A stretch of 64,000 nt of DNA from NCBI GenBank assembly GCA_003524085.1, contig DOEC01000021.1:62001-126000 (forward strand). Direction: 5' to 3'. This stretch comes from Bacillota bacterium (GTDB lineage Bacteria; Bacillota_I; Bacilli_A; RF39; UBA660). Numbering within the stretch: the first letter of the stretch is position 1; every line of letters starts with the position of its first letter. The notes under the pieces were generated by a model. That model saw only the letters and a list, made by a program, of their open reading frames with translations. It did no database searches and had not been told where the DNA came from. Positions 43,050 through 51,177 of this stretch are shown piece after piece. A program made the position numbers and the translations under genes.

Positions 43050-43433
43050 ATGAATATTAAGAAAAAAGAATTTGTGACTTTTGTTTTAGAAATTTTAACT
43101 GGAGCCTTATCACTAATGATAGCTAGTTATCTGTTTAAAAGTTTTTATGTTGAGAATTTTTGGTATGCTTGTTTAGCTAGTGTAATTATTAGTGTAATAA
43201 GTGTGTACTTAAAACCACTTCTAGAATTTATTGCTTTACCAATAAACATTTTAACAATGGGTTTAACTACACCTTTAATAAATGTTGTAATACTTAAAAT
43301 TACCAATTTAATATTAGGAAGTAAGTTTGTTGTTAATGGATGGATTATTCCAATATTTATAGCAATATTTATAAGTGTAGTAAATGTATTATTAAATAAC
43401 TTAATAGTAGATAAATATAAAGAAAGAAGGTAA
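43050..43433 (+). CDS. YvlD / phage-holin-4_2 superfamily membrane protein
   Basis: A 127-residue protein with four membrane helices. SVYLKPLLEFIALPINILTM, then TTPLINVVILKITN and FVVNGW, is the typical YvlD pattern (family named after a phage holin, though most members are chromosomal and not lytic). In B. subtilis the yvlABCD operon belongs to the cell-envelope stress response. Here it begins an operon with lgt three bases after it. GAAGGAG precedes the ATG. Confidence 0.85.
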   Translation: MNIKKKEFVTFVLEILTGALSLMIASYLFKSFYVENFWYACLASVIISVISVYLKPLLEFIALPINILTMGLTTPLINVVILKITNLILGSKFVVNGWIIPIFIAIFISVVNVLLNNLIVDKYKERR

Positions 43434-43436
43434 TTT

Positions 43437-44261
43437 ATGAATCCAGTAGCATTTACAATAGGGAGTTTTGAAATTAAGTGGTATAGCATTTTTATACTTG
43501 CAGCAATTTTAATTTGTTATATTCTTATTAACGGAGAAGCTAAGAAGTTTAATATTAAAAAAGAATTTATAACTAACTTACTTTTCTGGGCAATAATTGT
43601 AGGTATTATAGGTGCAAGATTATACTATTGTATGTTTAATTATGAATACTATAGTAAACACCTAGTAGAAATACTATATGTATGGGAAGGTGGACTTGCC
43701 ATACATGGTGGTATAATATTTGGCGGAATTGCTAGTATAATATACTGTAAAAAATATGGGGTATCAGTGTATAGAATGTTTGATATAATAGCGCCTTATT
43801 TATTAATTGCTCAGGCGTTAGGTAGATGGGGTAACTTCTTTAATGGAGAAGTATATGGTTCTATTACAACAATAGAGCATTTACAAAGTTTAAAGTTTAT
43901 TCCAGAGTTTATAATATATGGTATGAATATAAATGGAGTAACATATACACCACTATTTTATTACGAGTCTTTATGGTGTTTAGCAGGTTTTGTTATCTTG
44001 TTATTAATTAGAAAATTTAAATATACTCGCCTTGGATGGCAATTTGGTGGATACTTGATTTGGTATAGTGTTGGTAGATTTATCTTTGAAGGAATGAGAG
44101 ATGCTAAATACAATTTGATGTTAGGAAATGTTAAAGTAGCGCAGCTTGTAAGTATAGTGTTTATAATCGTAGGAGTTATAATCATTTTACTTCAAGCTAG
44201 AAAACCAAAATTAACTGAAATGTATAATGATACTGAAAAAGTAGAAATGGTTTATTTTTAA
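43437..44261 (+). CDS. lgt: Prolipoprotein diacylglyceryl transferase
   Basis: A 274-residue polytopic membrane enzyme that moves diacylglycerol from phosphatidylglycerol to the lipobox Cys of prolipoproteins. Signature pieces are EGGLAIHGGIIFG, ALGRWGNFFNGEVYG, YTPLFYYESLW and GRFIFEGMRDA, containing the essential His, Arg, Asn and Glu residues. Length is normal. The gene is next to trxB, an arrangement (lgt-trxB) often seen in Firmicutes. Confidence 0.95.
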   Translation: MNPVAFTIGSFEIKWYSIFILAAILICYILINGEAKKFNIKKEFITNLLFWAIIVGIIGARLYYCMFNYEYYSKHLVEILYVWEGGLAIHGGIIFGGIASIIYCKKYGVSVYRMFDIIAPYLLIAQALGRWGNFFNGEVYGSITTIEHLQSLKFIPEFIIYGMNINGVTYTPLFYYESLWCLAGFVILLLIRKFKYTRLGWQFGGYLIWYSVGRFIFEGMRDAKYNLMLGNVKVAQLVSIVFIIVGVIIILLQARKPKLTEMYNDTEKVEMVYF

Positions 44262-44275
44262 AAAAAGGAGGTTTT

Positions 44276-45154
44276 ATGTACGACTTAATAATTATAGGAA
44301 TGGGGCCAAGTGGCATGAGTGCTGCTCTTTATGCAAAAAGGAGTAACTTAAATACTTTGATACTTGAAAAAAATAGTCCTGGAGGACTTGTTAATACAAC
44401 AAATAAGATAGACAATTATTTAGGGATTCCAGATGTTACTGGGCCAGAATTGGCTTACAAGATGTTTAAGCACGTAAGTGAAATGAATATTCCTTTTAAA
44501 ATAGAAGAAGTTAATAATGTAGTTAAAGAAAAAGATTTATTTAAAGTAACTACAAATAAGAGTGAATATACTACAAAAAGTGTTATAGTTAGTAGTGGAA
44601 GAAGTCCTAAAAAGACACCTTTTGAAGAAAAAGTATCCACTTTAAAACTTAGTAGATGTGCTATATGTGATGCACCTTTATATAAAGATAAAGATGTAGT
44701 AGTACTAGGTGGAGGAGACTCTTCAGTAGAAGAAAGTATTTACTTAGCTAACATTTCAAAGAACGTTAAAATTATTTCTAGAAGTGAAATAAAGGGTAAA
44801 CTTAAAAGTGAACTAGAAAGTTACTCTAATATTGAAGTAATAGAAAATGCTAATATTGAAGATATCAAATTTGACGATGACGTTTATAAACTAATAGTTA
44901 ATGGTAAAGAAATAATAGCTAATGGAGTATTTAGTTATATTGGTTTTACTACAAGTACTGGCTACTTAGAAAACTTAGGGGTAAATATGGAAAACGGTTA
45001 CATCATTACAAGTGATGGAAGTACAAATATTGCTGGGTTATATGCATGTGGTGATATTATTAAAAAGAGTTTGTATCAAATAGTGACTGCTGTTAGTGAA
45101 GGAGCAAAGTGTGCAGTATTAGCAAATAACTATATAAGGGGGCTAAATAAATGA
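44276..45154 (+). CDS. trxB: Thioredoxin reductase
   Basis: A 292-residue flavoprotein with the TrxB fold: FAD-binding GMGPSGMSAALYAKR at the N-terminus, redox-active pair Cys128-Ala-Ile-Cys131 followed by DAP, NADPH-binding VVVLGGGDSSVEE, and C-terminal GLYACGDIIKKS. It reduces thioredoxin using NADPH in the cytoplasm. The CAIC pair differs slightly from the common CATC. AAAGGAGG precedes the ATG; the stop overlaps the rlmB start (ATGA). Confidence 0.93.
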   Translation: MYDLIIIGMGPSGMSAALYAKRSNLNTLILEKNSPGGLVNTTNKIDNYLGIPDVTGPELAYKMFKHVSEMNIPFKIEEVNNVVKEKDLFKVTTNKSEYTTKSVIVSSGRSPKKTPFEEKVSTLKLSRCAICDAPLYKDKDVVVLGGGDSSVEESIYLANISKNVKIISRSEIKGKLKSELESYSNIEVIENANIEDIKFDDDVYKLIVNGKEIIANGVFSYIGFTTSTGYLENLGVNMENGYIITSDGSTNIAGLYACGDIIKKSLYQIVTAVSEGAKCAVLANNYIRGLNK

Positions 45155-45849
45155 AAATAGTAGGAAAGAATGCAGCAAGAGAAATATTAAATAGTTCTAA
45201 TATAATAGAATGTATTTATTTAAATGAGAACTTTAATAATAGTGAAATACTTAAACTTATTAATAAAAGACATATTACACCAATATATAAAAGTATGAGT
45301 GAAATGGATAAACTTAGTAAAGAAGTGCATCAAGGTATAATTATTGAAGCAGAAGACTATGAGTACTTTAGTTTTGAAGACATCAAGAATGATAGTAAAG
45401 CTAATTTTATAGTTATATTAGACCATATAGAAGACCCAAGAAACTTCGGCGCAATTATAAGAACATGTGAATGTGCTGGAGTAGATTATATAATTATTCC
45501 AAATAAAAGAACAACACTAGTTACTAGTACAGTTATGAAAACTTCAAGTGGTGCTCTTACTAATCAAAAAGTAGCTTTGGTATCTAATTTAAATAACACA
45601 ATTTCTAAATTAAAAGAACTAGGCTACTGGATAGTTGGAAGTGACGCTGAAGGAACAGATTACAAAAGTATTGATTATACAGGAAAAGTGGCATTAATTA
45701 TTGGAAGTGAAGGTTTTGGACTAAAAGAACTTGTAAGAAAAAATTGTGACTTTATTGCAAGTATTCCACTTAAGGGAAAAGTAAATAGTTTAAATGCGTC
45801 CGTTGCAGCAGGTATACTTATCTATGAAGTAGTAAGGAATAGAAAATGA
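45151..45849 (+). CDS. rlmB: 23S rRNA 2'-O-ribose methyltransferase (RlmB/TrmH family)
   Basis: A 232-residue SpoU-class methyltransferase. Motifs: VILDHIEDPRNFGAIIRTCE, VALIIGSEGFGLKELVRKNC and IPLKGKVNSLNASVAAGILIYE, the knotted SAM site; the N-terminal substrate-binding part has GKNAAREIL and EVHQGIIIEAE. It probably methylates the G2251-equivalent of 23S rRNA. Its coupling to the sigma factor downstream mirrors the rlmB(yacO)-yacP-sigH order of B. subtilis, without yacP. Confidence 0.92.
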   Translation: MKIVGKNAAREILNSSNIIECIYLNENFNNSEILKLINKRHITPIYKSMSEMDKLSKEVHQGIIIEAEDYEYFSFEDIKNDSKANFIVILDHIEDPRNFGAIIRTCECAGVDYIIIPNKRTTLVTSTVMKTSSGALTNQKVALVSNLNNTISKLKELGYWIVGSDAEGTDYKSIDYTGKVALIIGSEGFGLKELVRKNCDFIASIPLKGKVNSLNASVAAGILIYEVVRNRK

Positions 45850-46406
45850 CAACAGAAGAGTTAGTATGTCTTGCTAGAAATAACGACGAATTAGCACTTA
45901 AAGAAATAATTAATATGTATAATCAAATATTAAAAATAAATGTATCTAAATATTTAAGAGCTGCAAGTAAGTGTGGACTAGAGTATAGTGACTTATATCA
46001 AGAAAGTTTAGTTGGCTTAATTGAAGCAATAAAGCTATTTGATGAAACTAAAAATAAGAAATTTAGTACAATTATAACACTAATTGTTAATAGAAAACTA
46101 CAAGATTTGATTAAGAATAATAATAGAAAAAAGAATAATGTTTTAAATGAAGCAATCTCTTTAGATAATGATAGTCTAGGATTTTATAATATTCTTAGTA
46201 CAAGTGGAAATATTATAGATAAAGTAATTAATAGTGAAACAGATAAAGAAATAAAAGAATATTTAACAATAGAAGAAATAAAAGTGTATGAGTTAAAAAA
46301 AGAAGGTAGAAGTAATAGTGATATATCTAAAATACTTGATAAACCTTATAAAAACATAACCAATACAATTTCTAGAATTAAATGTAAGTTAATCAGTTTA
46401 GATTAG
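45846..46406 (+). CDS. sigH: RNA polymerase sigma factor, SigH-like
   Basis: A 186-residue sigma-70-family protein. Region 2: LYQESLVGLIEAIKLFDETK and FSTIITLIVNRKLQDLIK; region 4: ELKKEGRSNSDISKILDKPY with KNITNTISRIK as the recognition helix. Length and location after rlmB fit SigH, the early-sporulation and stationary-phase factor of Firmicutes. The sequence is diverged, so the precise orthology rests on synteny. ATG overlaps the rlmB stop. Two sporulation-related genes, spoVS and cotE, occur elsewhere in the window. Confidence 0.8.
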   Translation: MTTEELVCLARNNDELALKEIINMYNQILKINVSKYLRAASKCGLEYSDLYQESLVGLIEAIKLFDETKNKKFSTIITLIVNRKLQDLIKNNNRKKNNVLNEAISLDNDSLGFYNILSTSGNIIDKVINSETDKEIKEYLTIEEIKVYELKKEGRSNSDISKILDKPYKNITNTISRIKCKLISLD

Positions 46407-46482
46407 CTTATTTTTTTGTGAATTTTATAGTAGTAATTTTAAAATGCGTATTTAAAAGTAAAATTTATTTCAAGTGGATACT

Positions 46483-46509
46483 ATTAATACTTTTAAAAAA
46501 AGTATTAAT
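46483..46509 (+). other. 12-bp hairpin and palindrome upstream of fic
   Basis: ATTAATACTTTT (46483-46494) and AAAAGTATTAAT (46498-46509) form a perfect 12-bp stem with a 3-nt loop and no clear T-run directly after. Further on, ACAATT-G-AATTGT (46547-46559) is a 13-base perfect palindrome that could be an operator for the Fic gene. Otherwise the stretch 46407-46609 shows only AT-rich sequence. Confidence 0.55.
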
Positions 46510-46609
46510 GTTGGTTAAAGTGATGACTTTTTTTAGGAAATTTGATACAATTGAATTGTAAAAAAATTAATAAATATTTAAACAAGACTAAATTGAAAGG
46601 AGTAAGGTT

Positions 46610-47749
46610 ATGAAATTAGAAGAATATAAAGCAGGAGAATATAAACAAGGAAATGGATATAAAGCTTTTTTACCAAGTAATATTAATTATAACTGGGGAT
46701 GGGATGATACGAAATTAGATTCTTTGCTTGCTGAAGCAAATAGACAAATTGGAGAATTAAATGCCTATTCACTATTGCTTCCTAATGTTGATTTATATAT
46801 TAAAATGCACGTAAAAATAGAAGCAAATAAATCTAGTAGAATCGAAGGAACTAAAACAACTATTGAAGAGGATTTATCTGAATTACGGGATATAAACCCT
46901 GAAAAGAGAGATGACTGGGAAGAAGTTCAAAATTATGTCAAAGCAACTGATTATGGTGTTGCTAGAATTAGTGAAGGATTTCCGGTGTGCAATAGATTAT
47001 TTAGAGAAATACATAAAATATTATTAACTGGTGTAAGGGGAGAAAAAAAGACACCAGGAGAATTTAGAATATCACAAAATTGGATTGGCGGAACAATGCC
47101 TTCAACTGCTGCATATGTACCACCTCTTGTAGAGGATTTATCTGATTGTTTAAAAGATTTGGAATTGTTTATCAATAATGAAGATATAGATACACCAGAT
47201 TTAATAAAAATTGCTATGATTCATTATCAATTCGAATCAATACATCCATTTTTGGACGGAAATGGCAGAATTGGAAGATTGTTAATTCCATTATATCTTC
47301 AGAGTAAAAAATATCTAGATAATCCATGTTTATATATATCTTACTTTTTTGAAAAAAACAGAGATTTATATTATCAAAAATTAAATGATGTTAGAGTTAA
47401 AAACGATATTATTGGATGGATAAAATTTTTCTTAGAGGGAATAATTGAAACTGCTGAAATAGCAAAGAAAAAATTTAAAAAAGTTGTAGAACTTACAAAG
47501 AAAGTAGAATCACAATTAACAAATTTAGGTGTAAAATATGATAACGCAAAAAAAATTGTTGATTATTTTTATAATGAACCTTGCTCATCAAGAAAAAAAA
47601 TATCAGAAGCATTAAAAATGCCTGAATCTACTGTTAATGGTGTTATTAGTGAATTGAAATTAGCTAATATAATACAAGAGACAACAGGCTTTAGCAGAAA
47701 TCAAATATTTGTATTTTCTGAGTATGTATCGATATTTTTATCAGAATAA
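46610..47749 (+). CDS. Fic-family AMPylase-type protein with winged helix
   Basis: A 379-residue Fic protein. The catalytic motif is intact: HPFLDGNGRIGR (His212 to Arg223). An N-terminal inhibitory motif of the S/T-xxx-E-G type is SSRIEG (Ser75, Glu79, Gly80), placing it in the class inhibited from the N-terminal side. The C-terminal 70 residues form a winged-helix-like DNA-binding part (SRKKISEALKMPESTVNGVI). Such proteins AMPylate proteins, often acting as toxins or regulators, and the DNA-binding end suggests self-regulation. GAAAGGAG precedes the start. Three 40-bp repeats follow its stop. Confidence 0.9.
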   Translation: MKLEEYKAGEYKQGNGYKAFLPSNINYNWGWDDTKLDSLLAEANRQIGELNAYSLLLPNVDLYIKMHVKIEANKSSRIEGTKTTIEEDLSELRDINPEKRDDWEEVQNYVKATDYGVARISEGFPVCNRLFREIHKILLTGVRGEKKTPGEFRISQNWIGGTMPSTAAYVPPLVEDLSDCLKDLELFINNEDIDTPDLIKIAMIHYQFESIHPFLDGNGRIGRLLIPLYLQSKKYLDNPCLYISYFFEKNRDLYYQKLNDVRVKNDIIGWIKFFLEGIIETAEIAKKKFKKVVELTKKVESQLTNLGVKYDNAKKIVDYFYNEPCSSRKKISEALKMPESTVNGVISELKLANIIQETTGFSRNQIFVFSEYVSIFLSE

Positions 47750-47750
47750 T

Positions 47751-47870
47751 TTATAGAACGAAAAAATGAAAAAATTCGTTCCATGGAAATTTATAGAACG
47801 AAAAAATGAAAAAATTCGTTCCATAGAAATTTATAGAACGAAAAAATGAAAAAATTCGTTCCATGGAGAT
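47751..47870 (+). repeat. Three tandem 40-bp palindromic repeats after fic
   Basis: Exact 40-bp period at 47751, 47791 and 47831, plus a broken fourth start at 47871. Copies differ at one or two bases only. Each contains GAACGAA and TTCGTTC (for example 47756-47762 and 47775-47781) separated by 12 A-rich bases, so each can fold as a hairpin. The array lies between the fic stop and its terminator, so it would be in the mRNA 3' end. Confidence 0.9.
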
Positions 47871-47900
47871 TTATAGAATAAAAAGTGAATTGTAAAAATC

Positions 47901-47937
47901 AAATAACCAAACTTAAAGGAGTTGGTTATTTTTTTGT
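47901..47937 (+). terminator. Terminator after the fic repeat array
   Basis: AAATAACCAA (47901-47910) and TTGGTTATTT (47922-47931), a perfect 10-bp stem with an 11-nt loop and T-run. The remaining 47938-48082 contains only AT-rich sequence with no gene I can support. Confidence 0.85.
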
Positions 47938-48082
47938 AAATAAAAATTATTTTTAATATGTGTGTTGAATGCATAGGACAAAATATTATTTAAAACTTTT
48001 TTTGAGATTCATAAGATGTTCAAACTGAAATTTTTAAATATCATATATTAAAATAAGACTTTTAAATAGATAAAAAGTATTG

Positions 48083-48088
48083 TATAAT
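48083..48088 (+). promoter_or_regulatory. Probable -10 of the DUF1015 gene
   Basis: TATAAT, 20 bases before the start codon, with no clear -35 at the normal distance. Confidence 0.4.
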
Positions 48089-48107
48089 TAACTAGGAGAG
48101 TGATTAT

Positions 48108-49364
48108 ATGAAAATACCTTTTAAAAGAGGAAATATTTTACTACCTAAAAACACTGATATGACAAAGTGGAGTGTAGTAGCTTGTGATCAATATACAAGT
48201 GAGCCTGAATATTGGAATAGTGTAAGAGAAATTGTGGGAAGTAACCCTTCAACACTTAATCTGACACTACCTGAAATTTATTTAGAAGAAAGTGATGTTG
48301 AAGAAAGAATTAAAAAGATTAATCAAAATATGGAAGAGTTAGTTAATATGGACTTTTTTAATGAATACAGTGACTCTATGATATATTTAGAGAGAACTCA
48401 AGAAGATGGTAAAGTAAGAGAAGGACTTATGGGTATAGTTGACTTAGAAGATTATAGTTATGAAAAGGGTAGTCAAACTTTAATAAGAGCTACAGAAAAG
48501 ACTGTTATTGAAAGAATTCCACCAAGAGTTAAAGTAAGAGAAAATGCTCTATTAGAGTTACCACATATTATGATTTTAATAGATGATGAAAAGAAGAATA
48601 TTATTGAAAGTTTAAAAAATAAAGTTACAGAAAGTGATATAGTATATGATTTTGATTTAATGAAAAATGGTGGACATATTAAGGGATATTTACTTAATAA
48701 TGAAACTATGGATGAAGTAGATGAACGTTTAGAATGCTTAGCAGATAAAGATTACTTTGAAAATAAATATGGAGTAAAAGATAAAGGAATACTACTTTTT
48801 GCAATGGGAGATGGGAATCACTCACTTGCTACTGCAAAAGCTTGTTATGAAAATTTAAAGAAAGAAATAGGAGAAAAAGCACTAAGTAGTAAAAGTAGAT
48901 ACGCTTTAGTTGAACTAGTTAATTTACATTCTGATGCATTAGAATTTGAAGCTATCAACAGAGTTATATTTAATACAGATAAAGATAAATTACTAAATAG
49001 TTTAAAAGAATACTACACTATTAATAAAGAAGGAAATGGACAAGAGTTTAGAGTAGTAACAGATAGTATTGACGAAGCGTGGTATATTGAAAACCCTAAA
49101 AGCAATATAGCAGTTGGTAGTATTCAAATGTTTTTAGACGATTATTTAAAAGATAATGTTGGGAAGATAGATTATATTCATGGAGAAGATGTTACCAAGA
49201 GTCTTGCAAGTAAAGATAATAATGTAGGATTTATATTTGATGCAATGGCTAAAGAAGACTTATTTAAAACAGTTATATTAGATGGAGCACTTCCTAGAAA
49301 GACATTCTCTATGGGACACGCTAATGACAAGAGATATTATCTTGAAGCTAGAAAAATAAAATAA
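48108..49364 (+). CDS. DUF1015 family protein
   Basis: A 418-residue cytoplasmic protein of the DUF1015 family. Visible features are FKRGNILLPKNTDMTKWSVV with CDQYTSEPEYW near the start, ERIPPRVKVRENALLELPHI in the middle, and ILLFAMGDGNHSLATAKACY, the family's best-conserved block (GDGNHS). The C-terminal ALPRKTFSMGHANDKRYYLE is also typical. The family's reaction is not established. It stands alone with promoter and terminator. GGAGAG precedes the start. Confidence 0.9.
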   Translation: MKIPFKRGNILLPKNTDMTKWSVVACDQYTSEPEYWNSVREIVGSNPSTLNLTLPEIYLEESDVEERIKKINQNMEELVNMDFFNEYSDSMIYLERTQEDGKVREGLMGIVDLEDYSYEKGSQTLIRATEKTVIERIPPRVKVRENALLELPHIMILIDDEKKNIIESLKNKVTESDIVYDFDLMKNGGHIKGYLLNNETMDEVDERLECLADKDYFENKYGVKDKGILLFAMGDGNHSLATAKACYENLKKEIGEKALSSKSRYALVELVNLHSDALEFEAINRVIFNTDKDKLLNSLKEYYTINKEGNGQEFRVVTDSIDEAWYIENPKSNIAVGSIQMFLDDYLKDNVGKIDYIHGEDVTKSLASKDNNVGFIFDAMAKEDLFKTVILDGALPRKTFSMGHANDKRYYLEARKIK

Positions 49365-49383
49365 AACAAAAATATTTAAGATT

Positions 49384-49420
49384 AAAACGGTATTCAAAGT
49401 AAAATTTGATGCTGTTTTTT
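49384..49420 (+). terminator. Terminator of the DUF1015 gene
   Basis: AAAACGGTAT (49384-49393) and ATGCTGTTTT (49409-49418), 10 bp with two G-U pairs, then T's. Confidence 0.7.
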
Positions 49421-49430
49421 CATGTGAAAT

Positions 49431-49459
49431 TTGACTTAAAAGCGATTTTGTGGTATATT
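49431..49459 (+). promoter_or_regulatory. Promoter of the RNase J-like operon
   Basis: TTGACT (49431-49436), a 17-bp spacer ending in TGG and TATATT (49454-49459). The leader to the start codon is about 60 bases. Confidence 0.75.
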
Positions 49460-49526
49460 TATGTAGTCGTTCAAAACTTTATTTTAATTTATAATAAATT
49501 CATAATAAAAAGGAAGGTGTTATTTT

Positions 49527-51176
49527 ATGAATAAAATAAGAGTGTTTAGTCTTGGTGGACTAAATGAAAACGGAAAAAATTTGTATGTAATAGAAATTAA
49601 TAATAGAATATTACTTTTTGATGCAGGGCTTAAGTATGCTAATGAAAAAATGCTTGGTGTAGATTATGTAATTCCAGATATTACTTATCTAGTTAAAAAT
49701 AAAAAGAGAATAGCAGGTCTTTTTATAAGTCATGCTCATTATGAAAATATGGGATGTTTAACAGATATAATCAAGCAAATACCAGACTTGCATGTTTTTG
49801 CAACTAATTACACATCTAAAATTATAGAAATAGAAGCAAATGAAGCAGGTGTTAATATACCTAACTTACATGTAATCAAGCCATATAGAAGAGTTGATTT
49901 TAAAGAATTTAGTGTATTTCCATTTAGTGTAAGCCATAGTGTACCAGAAAGTGTTGGCTTTAGTATAAATACACCAAATGGCGCAATAGTGTATATGACT
50001 GACTTTGTAATAGATAGTACTATGAATGGAATGTATGATATGGACTTGGGTAAACTTGCTTATATTGGTAAACAAGGTGTATTAATGCTTATGAATGAAA
50101 GTGTGTTCAGTGAGAAAGTTGGTTTTACTAGTCCTAATCATAAGCTTGATAAATACTTTAAAGATGTTGTTGAAAAAAGTGAAGGAAGAATTATATTTAG
50201 TATACTACCACTTCATTTATTAACTATCCAAAATATATTTGATGCAATAAAAGGTACAAATAGAAAAGTAGTTGTAATGGGAAAATACTTACAAAATATT
50301 ATTGACATGGCTATTAGAGAAAAATACTTATTTGTTGATGATGATGTAATTGGAGACTTAAGAAATTTAAGAGATAAAGATAGTGTTATTTTAGTAAGTA
50401 ATGACAGAGAAAGTCCATATTATAACTTGAGTAGAATAGTAAATGGATATGATAAATATGTAACTTTAGAAAGTAATGACTCAATATGTTTTGCTGACCC
50501 ATCTTATGAAGCGCAAGAGTTAACTAGTGTTAGAATTAAAAATGATATCGCTATACACGGAGTTAGAATATTTGATGTACCAAAAAACAAAAGTGTTAGA
50601 CTTCATGCATCAAGTCAAGATTTAATGCTTATGGTAAAAATATTTAATCCAAAATACTATATGCCTATTAAAGGAGAATATCGTTATCAAGTTAACAATG
50701 CAAAACTTGCTTTATCAGTGGGTATACCAAAGGAAAACATTTTACTTAAAGAAAACGGAGATGTTGTTACTATAATTGATGGTGAGTTAAAAGATAAATT
50801 TGAACATATTAATGTAGATGATGTACTAATTGATGGAAAGAGTTCAAATGACGTAGGTGAATTAGTTTTAAAAGATAGAGAAATGCTTGGTAATAATGGT
50901 TTGATCCTTGTTTCTGCAACTGTTGATAAGAAAACTAAAACTATTAAAAATGGTCCTGAAGTTATTACAAGAGGATTTATTATTACAAAAGATGAAACTG
51001 ACGTAATAGATGAGATTAAGAAAAGAAGTATAGAAGTGTTAAAAGCTAATACACATAATGGAAAGTATGCTGATTATACAAAGATTAGAACTGAAGTTAG
51101 AGATACAGTTGGAAGTTATATTTATAGATTAACAGAAAGTAAACCTGTTATTTTAACAGTTATACAGGAGGTATAG
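49527..51176 (+). CDS. RNase J-family protein, probably catalytically inactive
   Basis: A 549-residue protein with the RNase J layout: metallo-beta-lactamase, beta-CASP and C-terminal domains (SLGGLNENGKNLYVIE at the start). Active-site ligands are only partly present. The HxHxDH motif reads HAHYEN (residues 69-74; Asp to Glu, His to Asn), while SHSVPES (His137) and MTDF (Asp159) are kept. The HxSGH motif reads HASSQ and the PxHGEYR motif reads PIKGEYR, so its metal-ligand His is Lys. A two-metal site cannot form normally. By analogy with RNase J2 it may be a structural partner of an active RNase J elsewhere. It heads an operon with nifS/iscS and thiI. Confidence 0.88.
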   Translation: MNKIRVFSLGGLNENGKNLYVIEINNRILLFDAGLKYANEKMLGVDYVIPDITYLVKNKKRIAGLFISHAHYENMGCLTDIIKQIPDLHVFATNYTSKIIEIEANEAGVNIPNLHVIKPYRRVDFKEFSVFPFSVSHSVPESVGFSINTPNGAIVYMTDFVIDSTMNGMYDMDLGKLAYIGKQGVLMLMNESVFSEKVGFTSPNHKLDKYFKDVVEKSEGRIIFSILPLHLLTIQNIFDAIKGTNRKVVVMGKYLQNIIDMAIREKYLFVDDDVIGDLRNLRDKDSVILVSNDRESPYYNLSRIVNGYDKYVTLESNDSICFADPSYEAQELTSVRIKNDIAIHGVRIFDVPKNKSVRLHASSQDLMLMVKIFNPKYYMPIKGEYRYQVNNAKLALSVGIPKENILLKENGDVVTIIDGELKDKFEHINVDDVLIDGKSSNDVGELVLKDREMLGNNGLILVSATVDKKTKTIKNGPEVITRGFIITKDETDVIDEIKKRSIEVLKANTHNGKYADYTKIRTEVRDTVGSYIYRLTESKPVILTVIQEV

Positions 51177-51177
51177 T

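Noticed and set aside
43050..43433. Prophage remnant because of a holin-family match
   Set aside because: The gene is YvlD-like, sits at the head of an lgt-trxB-rlmB operon, and no phage structural genes are near.
46483..46509. Intrinsic terminator of sigH
   Set aside because: The 12-bp stem is strong, but no T-run follows directly, so I list it only as a hairpin.
47751..47870. CRISPR array or attachment site
   Set aside because: The three 40-bp units are nearly identical over their whole length, leaving no spacers, and there is no integrase.
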